Positions 16,033 to 25,400 of a stretch of 44,082 bases of DNA are shown here, in pieces. The translations under genes and the position numbers were made by a program. The DNA is from an uncultured Clostridia bacterium (GTDB lineage: Bacteria > Bacillota > Clostridia > Christensenellales > Borkfalkiaceae). Under the pieces are notes generated by a model. It saw only the letters and a list, made by a program, of their open reading frames with translations, was not told where the DNA came from and ran no database searches. Position 1 is the stretch's first letter. Each line of letters starts with the position of its first letter. Location: assembly GCA_944341075.1 (NCBI GenBank), contig CALVLV010000016.1:1-44082 (forward strand), in the 5' to 3' direction.

Positions 16033-16634
16033 TGAACGGCGTGGAGCTGAACGAACCGCTTTCGCCGCCAAAGCAAGTAAGCAGGGCGTGGCAATGGGTA
16101 AAGCGCGTGGCGGTAGGCATAGTTTTTGCCGTACTGCTGTTTTTGCTTTATATTTTTACCGTGCTCGCGGCCGACAGGCTTATATTAAAAAGCAGTGTGC
16201 CGCAGGTGTTCGGCTTTGCGCCGCTCACCGTGCTCACAGGCAGCATGGAGCCTGAAATTTACCCGGGCGACATGGTGATAATTCACAGGCAGGCAGAATA
16301 CAATGTCGGCGACGTGGTAACTTACCTCACCGCCGACGGAACCATAGGCACGGGCAGCGGAAACGTGACCGTGACAAGCGGCACCGTTTCGGTGACGCAT
16401 AAAATAGTAGATAAATATGTAGACGGCGGGGTGACATACTTTATCACCCGCGGCATAAACAACAACACCGATGACCCCAACCCCGTGGCGCAGTCGCAGG
16501 TGGTGGGCAAGGTGGTGCTGGTTCTTGAAGGGTGGGGGATCTTTTTTGAATGGCTTAAAACGCCTTCGGGGATCATATTAATAATTCTGTTTGCGTGCAT
16601 AATCATTGCCGCCGTATACGTAATAAAGGAATAG
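16032..16634 (+). CDS. sipW: SipW-type signal peptidase I
   Basis: 200 residues. Membrane protease with one N-terminal membrane segment (about 26-47) and one near the C-terminus (about 180-197). The catalytic Ser is S71 in TGSMEPEIYPGD. The general base is His (H123 in VSVTHKIVD) rather than Lys, which marks the ER/SipW class. YFITRGINNNTDDPNPV is the conserved box after it. In Bacillus SipW cleaves TasA and related proteins. Start ATG 16032 shares one base with the previous stop, showing translational coupling. Confidence 0.88.
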   Translation: MNGVELNEPLSPPKQVSRAWQWVKRVAVGIVFAVLLFLLYIFTVLAADRLILKSSVPQVFGFAPLTVLTGSMEPEIYPGDMVIIHRQAEYNVGDVVTYLTADGTIGTGSGNVTVTSGTVSVTHKIVDKYVDGGVTYFITRGINNNTDDPNPVAQSQVVGKVVLVLEGWGIFFEWLKTPSGIILIILFACIIIAAVYVIKE

Positions 16635-16665
16635 GTTTCCGCGGCTGCATTGGCGGGCACACAGC

Positions 16666-16710
16666 GAGATTTCTCCGTGCGTTCCCTTCGGTCACTTACT
16701 CGAAATGACA
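16666..16710 (-). repeat. Dispersed palindromic repeat, copy A1
   Basis: It reads GAGATTTCTCCGTGCG ... CGAAATGACA, the reverse of the TCATTTCGA...GAGAAATCT repeat. It is one of several copies in this gap. Confidence 0.7.
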
Positions 16711-16760
16711 ATAGACGGGGCATTGCTGATTTGGCTTAAAATAGCTGTTTTTTCAATAAG

Positions 16761-16911
16761 TCATTTCGACCGAGCGGTAGCGAGTGGAGAAATCTATTCC
16801 TCAATCGTGCCTCCTTTACTAAGGGAGGTGCCGCGACCGCAGGTCGCGGCGGTGGGATTTTTTGAGATTTCTCCGTGCGTTCGCCTTTCGGCTTACTTAG
16901 TCGAAATGACA
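16761..16911. mobile_element. 151-bp MITE/REP-like composite element
   Basis: Two inverted copies of TCATTTCGAC...GAGAAATCT (16761-16795 and 16864-16911) flank a second repeat type (about 16807-16863). That inner repeat holds a CCTCC/GGGAGG hairpin and a perfect 9-bp GCCGCGACC/GGTCGCGGC hairpin at 16830-16850. Such elements are common, non-coding and dispersed in many bacterial genomes. Further copies lie at 19253-19333. It fills most of the 462-base gap between sipW and the next gene. Confidence 0.65.
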
Positions 16912-17096
16912 TTGCAGAATAAATAACTTTAATTTGCCTACGTTCGCCGACCCTGCCGCATAGCTTTGCGGTGCAGAAAATAAAAAAAATTTAAATTTTG
17001 CTTACACTTTTTCTGCATTGCAGGCGGCAGGGCGGTGTTTGCGTTTGCGGCCATTTTATACTCAATAAAAAATACTAAAAAAGGAGGCGCGCGGCT

Positions 17097-17933
17097 ATGC
17101 CCGGGTTTTTAAAGGGTAAAAAGTTGATAATCGGCGCGGTGGCATTGATACTTGCCGCCATAGCTGCCGTTGTCGCCGTTTCCTTTACCTACGCCGCTTA
17201 CCGTAAGTCGCTTTTAAGCGAGGGCGGCGCCACCGTTGCGGGAATGGTGGCTGATTACGTTCGCGGAAACGCATACCGTTTCCCGGGCGAACAAATAGAG
17301 TACGACGATAGTTCTTCCGATGGCAGCATAGTCATTTCAGACCTTTCCCCCGGCGACATTCTCGACTACAGCTTTTTTGTAAACGGCTACAGGGAAAGCG
17401 TCGACGGCACCACCTCTTTCAACGAGGTGCTTTTGCGCGTCACCTGCGAGTTTTCGTTTACATACGCATACCCTACAGAGTCCGAAGACGGCAAGACGCA
17501 AATAATGCAGGTTCCGCTCAGCGCATTGCCGTATGTAGATGAGGAGGGTACGCAAAGAGGGGCAGACCTGCAGTTTTATCCCGTGGCAAATGAAAACGGA
17601 GAGATAAACGCTGAAATAATGCCGGCAATTGAGGCAAAAGAAGGTGATCTGCCTGTCTATTATGACCCTTCAAACAATACTGATTGGCAGGTCAGTCAAT
17701 ATCAGGATAACGGCGAACTGACACAGAAATTCGGTTTTTACATACCCCCTGTAAGTTCTGCAGATGCCGAAGGTGCCTCGCAGGGCATGACTTTCCGCGT
17801 GCTGTTGCCTGAAAACAATATAGGCGACACTTCCGGCGGGGCAGAGGATTATTCAGATCAGTTCCGCCTTACGGTAAGCTTAGACATAGTGGTGGAACAG
17901 GTGTTAAGCACCCAGCCGGGGCAGTCGCAGTAA
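17097..17933 (+). CDS. Secreted protein with SipW-cognate-like signal
   Basis: 278 residues. Hydrophobic residues 10-33 (IIGAVALILAAIAAVVAVSF) are followed by TYAAYRKSLLSEGGATVAGMVADYV, matching the style of the TasA-like gene at 14134. A beta-rich, acidic domain follows with SPGDILDYSFFVNGY. There is a single Cys and no sortase motif. AAGGAGG lies 9 bases before the ATG. It is a likely second SipW substrate, possibly a minor fibre subunit. I do not recognise a named family. Confidence 0.65.
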   Translation: MPGFLKGKKLIIGAVALILAAIAAVVAVSFTYAAYRKSLLSEGGATVAGMVADYVRGNAYRFPGEQIEYDDSSSDGSIVISDLSPGDILDYSFFVNGYRESVDGTTSFNEVLLRVTCEFSFTYAYPTESEDGKTQIMQVPLSALPYVDEEGTQRGADLQFYPVANENGEINAEIMPAIEAKEGDLPVYYDPSNNTDWQVSQYQDNGELTQKFGFYIPPVSSADAEGASQGMTFRVLLPENNIGDTSGGAEDYSDQFRLTVSLDIVVEQVLSTQPGQSQ

Positions 17934-18082
17934 AGTCCGTGCTACTTTCGGCCGCAGAAAAAACACGGCAACCCAAATGCCGCGGCTAAACGTAAAACAG
18001 CAAACAATCTGTGCGCTTGCGCACTTAAATATATGCGCCGCAGGGCGCTTGCGGCATTTGCCGCACATTCACAGGAAGGCGT

Positions 18083-19204
18083 ATGAAAAGAAAGAGCAAA
18101 GTTTTAAGCTTAATACTTTTGCTTGTTCTGGCGTTGCTTACGGCGATTGCCGCGGGTACGTCAGTTTCGCGCTACGTCTTCAGGGAGCAGGATCAGATAA
18201 CCGGCAGCTTTACCGACCTGTATTTTTCGCACGACGGGCAGGGCCGCGTGGTGCTTATGGAGCCGGAAAGTTCGTCTGAAAACAGCAATTATGTCGGCTA
18301 TTTCACTTTTACCGCCAACAACTACGAGGGCGACAACGTGACCCCTCGCAATATAGAATACAGGCTCCGCCTGCCTACACAAACCGAGCTCAGTAATGGC
18401 TACATAATGGACGCGTGGGGCACGGAACAGTCGCTTATCAATAGCGAAGAAGATAGAGTAACTGTAAGCAATACGCAAAAATATGAGTTAGCTTATTACG
18501 ATGACGGGGTAAATTCTTCCACAATTGCAGCAGTACCCGACGGCGAAAATTTTCTGCCCAACAGCCACAGCGACATGTTCACGCTCACGCGCAATGCGGA
18601 CGGCGAGCGGCTCGAGGATGAAACTATTTACCTTATCGCAGAAATAACATACCCCTATCAGGAGCTGCACCTCTTCACCGTAAACACGTCTACCAACCTG
18701 CTCACGGTAAGCGCCACCCCCGTAAGGGATCCCGAAACACATTTTTCTTACACACAGTATTGGGTAAACGTTCAAACGGCGCGCAGCTTTGAAAACGCTG
18801 TGGAGGGCGTATATACCGATTCCCCCGTAAAGGTAGTGCTCACATGGGAAGCTGATGCGCCCGTCATCTTCGATAGCGGCAGGTTCGCCGCCGCAACAGA
18901 GGGCAACATGGTGAATAATGTGCCTTACGTCGACGGCAATCAGTGGAGCGAATATCGTTGGCATGCGGATAGCACAAGCGAAAATGGCCGTTATACAAAC
19001 ACCGTAACGCTGTATCTGCCGCAGGGGTCAGATGCAAGGCTGTACTTCTATGTATACGGCCAGAACTCATTCTCGCTTACCGCGCAGGCATGGTTCCAGA
19101 CGGAAACGGGAGGCACATACGGCGCTGAACAATATTACAATATCGCGGGTGCAGACGCTAAAACAGGAATTGTAATACAGGACGGCGCGGCGGCAGGCAA
19201 CTGA
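18083..19204 (+). CDS. Secreted protein of the SipW locus, third substrate candidate
   Basis: 373 residues. N-terminal hydrophobic stretch at 7-26 (VLSLILLLVLALLTAIAAGT), then SVSRYVFREQDQITGSFTDLYFSHDG. This parallels the YSKY...ATVADW and AAYRK...ATVAGM segments of its neighbours. The rest is beta-rich with many Thr, Asn and Tyr and no anchor. GGAAGG lies 4 bases before the ATG. The 149-base gap upstream holds a GTGCGC/GCGCAC hairpin. Function unknown; the shared N-terminus argues for the same export route. Confidence 0.65.
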   Translation: MKRKSKVLSLILLLVLALLTAIAAGTSVSRYVFREQDQITGSFTDLYFSHDGQGRVVLMEPESSSENSNYVGYFTFTANNYEGDNVTPRNIEYRLRLPTQTELSNGYIMDAWGTEQSLINSEEDRVTVSNTQKYELAYYDDGVNSSTIAAVPDGENFLPNSHSDMFTLTRNADGERLEDETIYLIAEITYPYQELHLFTVNTSTNLLTVSATPVRDPETHFSYTQYWVNVQTARSFENAVEGVYTDSPVKVVLTWEADAPVIFDSGRFAAATEGNMVNNVPYVDGNQWSEYRWHADSTSENGRYTNTVTLYLPQGSDARLYFYVYGQNSFSLTAQAWFQTETGGTYGAEQYYNIAGADAKTGIVIQDGAAAGN

Positions 19205-19252
19205 AGCGCTGCGGCGGGCAACAGAAATCCCGCACGGGCAAGCCTGTTATCG

Positions 19253-19333
19253 TCATTTCGACCAAGCCCGCCAAGGGTGTGCATTATTGTCATTTCGACC
19301 AAGCCCGCCAAGGGCGGGCGCGCGGAGAAATCT
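19253..19333 (+). repeat. Tandem copies of the TCATTTCGACC repeat
   Basis: TCATTTCGACCAAGCCCGCC and the following AAGGG occur twice, 37 bases apart (about 19253 and 19290), and the second runs into GGAGAAATCTC. It is the same family as the copies at 16666-16911. Confidence 0.7.
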
Positions 19334-19437
19334 CGCAAAAGCTCCGAACGGTGCGGGCAAATGACGGCCGGAAATATTATTCCGCTTATATATTTTTTTG
19401 ACACATAACATTAAATTTGTTTACAGGAGGAAACAGC

Positions 19438-22400
19438 ATGAAGGCACGGATAAAACATCGGGCGCTGCGCTATGTGGCAATAGCCCTTATGGCCGTGATA
19501 TGCTTTGTAACGGTGCTATATTCGGCATCGTTCATTTCCCCTGTCACGCTTTCGGCAGACGACGCAATGGTCGCCAATATATCCGCGCAGGGCGTAAACG
19601 TATACATCTCGGGCGACGGGGTCACCAGGGACGAAAACGGAAACTATGTTGTTCCAAAAAACATTCAGGCCGAAATAACGGTAGTCAACGATGCCGCCAT
19701 AAGCAGCGGCATTTCGGTGACAACTTCAGCCGGAACGATAACTGCCGCTTCGCCTAACCATGTGACTGTTGATACAGGCAATGGCGAGCTGAATATTGAT
19801 GTAACTACTTCCGGTCTTGCAACGGCGCGCGGCACCAGCCTTTCCACGGCATATCAGATCTCCGATTATAACGACCTGATGGCGCTTTCAAAGATACTTG
19901 CCTCAATGGATAGCGATATAACCGACGGCTCAAACGACACAAACGATACAAGGGCCGCTTTTGCAGGTTACCTTAACGAATTCGGGCTTGCCGACGAAAG
20001 TTGGTTTGACGATGATGGCAAATTTGTTTCTGCCGATACAGGTGCAGTTCAGGAAGCCGTTTCTTCTGCCCGCGATTTGCTCAGCACCGCCTATTTTGTG
20101 CTTGCCGACGACGTAATGCTCAACTCCAGCAACGATAAACCCGCCGATTATTCCAGCGGGTATTTCGGCATAGGCTCCCGCCGCGGAGTTCCCTTTCAGG
20201 GCGTTTTCGACTTCAATGGCCACGCCGTAACTTTAAACCTTTCGCTCACCGAAACAAGCAATGAAAACTTTTCGGCGGCAGTTTATAAGGACGGGCAGAG
20301 CGGCGATGACCGCATTTTAAGCGTGGGCTTTTTTAACTATATCTACGGTAACGGCGACGATGCCTGCGCTATAATCGGCGGCGACGTGCGCGGCACCATA
20401 GCCGTCAGCGCCGACCTTGAAAATGCAGATGACCAAGATTATCTGCTGTTTGCGGGCGGGCTTGCCGGTACGATCGGCGATAAGGTTGTGCTCGACGGCG
20501 CAAGTTCGGCAACGTCTGTTTCTATTCTCACCGGCACCGGCGGCAATAACACAGAGGCGGTCAGCGTATATGCGGGCGGCCTGTTCGGCCTTTCGGGCGC
20601 CGATATAGATTATTGGTCTGACGTTTCTTATACGGGCAATTATTCAGAAATAAGCATCACTTCAGATAACGGCGGCGATGATGACAGAAATATTGCAGGT
20701 TCGCTTGCAGGTGTTATACAAAATGCGTACATAAACGGTTTCCATGCAGATCTTCGCGGCGCAAACATACTTGCCGACTCAACCGACAGGGGCAACGCCA
20801 TAACTGGCGGCCTTGCGGGCATAATATACAGCGGTACGCCGCAGTTTACCGAAATCTCTGTAAGTAAGGCGGTCAGCATACGCGGAATTAATATTTCCGC
20901 TTCGGGCAGCACGCTTTCTTCAATAGTTACCTCGCGCGTGTCGGGTTCAGGTTTTGCTGAACTTGATGCGGGAGATATATTTGATAGAAATTTTGCTCAG
21001 AATGCCGATATTGCTATTTCAGGCGGCCTTATGGGCCTTGCCTATACCGACGGTGCAAGCGCTTCTACCTTGAACATTTCCGACGTCAGTTTCCTTGAGT
21101 CGGGCGCAAACGGCGGTTTTACCGTGCATGCGGCCACATCTGATTCTTCAAGTCTTGGTATACCTTTTGCCGGCGGACTTGTTGGGTATGTTCAGGCAGA
21201 CGGGCAGTTTGTCAATTTCTCTCCCGTTGCGGGTGACCAATCAGAATCGTTTACCTTATTCGGGTGTGATGTAACGGTAAACTCCGTGCAAAACGGTGCA
21301 GGCCCCGCCTATGCGGGCGGTGTGTTCGGCTATAACGCCTTTACCTTGCCTTCAGGGTATACCTTTAACCTAACAGACGAAAAAAGTTCTATAGATGTCA
21401 TTGCCGAACAGACCGAAACTGCCGGCAACGAAATGGTTGCCGCAGGCACAAAGCCCACTGCGCACGGCGTGTTTGCGGGCTTTTATACCTCTGTGCTGCA
21501 AACCGGCTATGAAATAAGTGACTTTACTTTCAATGTAAACGACGGCCATCTTGAAGCCCGCCGCCTTGCCGGGTCAGAGGCAACGGGCGATATTTCCGCG
21601 GGTGCTGTAGCCGGCTGGGCAGAGGGAACCTCGAACGGTGATAGTACTATAAGCGGCCTTAATGTAACGCTCACAGATTGCTCTGTGAACGCGCTTGGTT
21701 ATTCGTTCGATTCTTTCCTCCCGAGTGGAGGTGATAATGATACCACTACCGAACACAACAACGTTTATGTCGGCGGCGTATTCGGTTATATTGCCAACTA
21801 CGGCGTTTATAATAATAATTCTGATACAGTAGGGCTCTCCAATATCTCGCTTGAATTCCGCCATGTCAATGGCGGCGAACAGTATACCGTGCGCGGCATT
21901 CAGAATGCGCAGGCTGCAAATAAGGACTACAAAGGCGAAGGTTACGTTGGCGGCATGTTCGGCATGATGAGCAGCTGCAATGCCCAAAATCTTACCTTAG
22001 ACGGCAATTCGAGCGGCGATACGCTCATATACTTCAACAGCACTCACGACCCCAACACCGCAAGCGTTGGCGGCCTTATAGGTGCTACAAGGGTAGCGGC
22101 AAGTGGTTATTATAGGGGTTACAGGCTCAGTTATGCACAGGTAAAAAATGTGCACGTTGCCGGCAGAGCATATTACAGTGGATCTACAAATGGTGGCGAG
22201 TACGAGCTCAATGTAGGTGGCGCAGTCGGCGTATGGGGAAGCTATTACGGAGATACCAGTACAGTGGCGCAGAATATTTTTGTGCAGAATTGTGCTATAG
22301 AATCTATTGGTGAGCAGAATATGTTTACCTATGCAGGCGGCGTGTTTGGCGGCGCATGGTATAGGTGTGACGTTGATATAACTAATTGCTATAGCATAGA

Positions 22401-25400
22401 CAATTCCGTGCTTGCCTCTTCGGCTTCAAGCCGCGCTTATGCGGCTGGGCTGGCTGGCCTTATTCAGTCGCAACAAGACGCTGGAGTAACGGTTTCGCAG
22501 TGCGGCGTAATAGATACTACCATAGAAGCTATTACATATAACGCAAACTCTTTTGTATATGCTGCAGGTTTGGTTTCTAACATGAAATCTAACTGCACTG
22601 TTTCTCATAGTTTTTCTAATGCAACAATCAGTGCACAGTGCGGTGAAAATAATAGTAATCCTGGAAATATCCGTATAGCAGGCATAGCTATTCAGGATGA
22701 GTTATCCTCTGGTAATCAAAAATATATAGAAGATAATTTCTTTATAGCTGCCAACGTACAAAATAATCAGACTGATATTGGTAATGTAAATATTTATCGT
22801 ATCTTTAATCTAAATGATTTTCAACATACTGATGGTTGGTGGAATCCGACTATAATTTCTCATATTAACAACAACTATGCTGTGGCGCTGACGGGTACGT
22901 CGTCTGCCAACGACAACAGAACTATGACGACTGAACATACTTTCAGTAGTTATAACAGTAGTGGTATCTCCGTCTATAACTTTGGTTCGGCAGGCGGGCA
23001 CGATACAGAAATAAATATAGTGGGCACAAGTGTAAGTTTGAACAATAACACCGTCAGCCCCATCAGCGACAGAAGCGGCACAAGCTATGTGCAGCTGCAT
23101 GTTAAAATACCTGCGTATGACGATAGCAGTAATAATAAAGACTACCTTCTTTGCGCATATCCCGTATATGTTGGCGAAGCCACAAAATCAAGCGGGATAA
23201 CTATAACTACGCCCGATTTTACGAATACTTCAGGCCAAAATCAGTTTGTTAATTCCGGTAATGCCAAAAATTATTATACAGAACAGGGTTCTACTTATGT
23301 AGACTTTACCACCGTTTCAGAGGGGTTCACTCTTAATGGCGAGAATGGTGAAAATTTTGCGGGTAGTATTTTTACGCTTATTGGCGGCGATGATTCTGCG
23401 ATACGCGATGATAACGGCAAAACAATGCATTTGTATTATACCGGCGGAGTAAAAATAGATAAAGACGATGAAGGAAATATAATTAATGTAACCCGTGCAA
23501 CTACATTTGCCATAAAAGACAAAGCTACTCTTATTATTGCCGCTGCGCGAAATATAGATGATGATCCTATAGATTTTGTATTGTTGAAGCAAAATGAAAA
23601 TGGTTTCATTGAGTATATTAAACCCGATAATGGTAGTTGGGTATTAAACAGAACAAGCGCATATAAGTTCAACGCGGATAACTCCGGCGGTTTATTTGAA
23701 TTTAAGGAAATTAACGGCGTTGAATACATTGAGGACGATGATCTGCAACTTGTAACATATACTTTTAACGATCTAGAAGAGGGAACGTATTACTTTGGTT
23801 CTGGAAGCAATGGTTACAGAATATTTGCTTTGGATATTCAGTATGCAGATCAGAACAACCACTACAGGGAGAGCAATACATATTTCCAGATATACACGGG
23901 CGACAGCGAAAGCGTTCAGAATGTTATTATAAACAATCTGAATGTGTATATGCCCAATGTGTATCTTGTTAAAAATCCCGCAACAGGCCCTGAGTTGCTC
24001 CTCGGGTATAAAGACGATGATGTAGTTGAAGAGGGTGAAGAGAAAAATATTCGAACCATTCAGGAAAGGCAAAAAGCCATGGAGGCAATTATCGGGGCAA
24101 GGGGTTCAACTTCGCTTACCTTGCCTGGGGTAAAGGACTACTTTAACGTAACTTCTTCGGCAGACGGCATGCAGCTGGATATTTCCCCCGTGCTCGGCAA
24201 CACAGACGGCGCGGCGCTCGTGCTTGAATACGAGGCGGAGGACGGCGAATATTTCTACGTTGTTATAGAGGCCGTTCCCAACGCCATAACCAAAATAGAT
24301 GTACGGCCTGCGGAAGATACTCCGCCCAGGGCGATCACCGAAAACGGCCACTATGTATACTCAAACGGCGATACTGTGCGCCTTGAAGCTGTTGTAAACT
24401 ACCGCTTTGGCTTTAACCGCTATATAGTAGACGTGCAGTTTGCCGAGGGCGACAATGGCAATGTTAATTGGCAAGACGATTACAATATAGAGGTAAACGG
24501 TACTGTTGACATAAATGACTGCGACCCCGGAGATTTGATCGAGGTAGTTTGTACGCCTGTAGTTCCCGGCCTTGCAATATCAAATACTATGTCGGCAAGC
24601 ATAATATTAGAGGTTGCAAACTCTATAACCGTTACGCCTGAAAATATGAGCGGTGCAAGCTATTCGCCCGTAAACGACAACAATGCCGTTGTCGGGCACG
24701 AGTTCTCGTTTACGCTCACTCCCAACCCCGGCTACGGCCTAAATCCCACGCTCAACCTTGGTTTTTATGGTAATAATTCTTTAGGCAATATAGGCAATAT
24801 AAGTAATATCGGCTTCCCTGAAGAACGTACTGATAAGGAAAATGGTACAATTCAGTGCTCACTGAATGATACAAATTATACTATTAATTATACTTTCAAC
24901 GCGCAGACGGGCGTATATACCATAACCCTGCCGGCTGAAATGTTCAATATCAGAGGCCTTTCAGAGGTGCGCATAAGCGCAAGCTTTGATAAGGTTTATT
25001 CCGTTATGTTCGACCTCGGCGACTGGGTAGAATACAGCCAGGATAGCGGCGGCGTTGGATCGCGCTTCTTTATCTACCAGGTAAAGCAGGGTGAACAAAT
25101 AAATACCGCACTCAGGGAAGAAATTTTCGACTACTTTGATACGGCGTATGGCGATGCATTTACTTCTATGATAGAAGGCCGCGCGGGCTTTACATTCAAG
25201 GGCTTCTACGCAACAGACAGCGCGTCGTCGCTCGCATCTTACGGCACCAGCTTTGTTGATTACTGCGCGCAGGGCAATGATACCATTCGCGGCTCGCTCA
25301 ACTATTATGCGCGCTGGAACTATACCGCAAAGGTGTTCGCTCCTCAGGGCGTATCTGTGCGTAGTGCGCTCGGTAGCCAGCTTATCGAAACAGTAGTTTC

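Noticed and set aside
16761-16911. CRISPR array
   Set aside because: The repeats alternate in orientation, differ in length and have no regular spacers or cas genes nearby.
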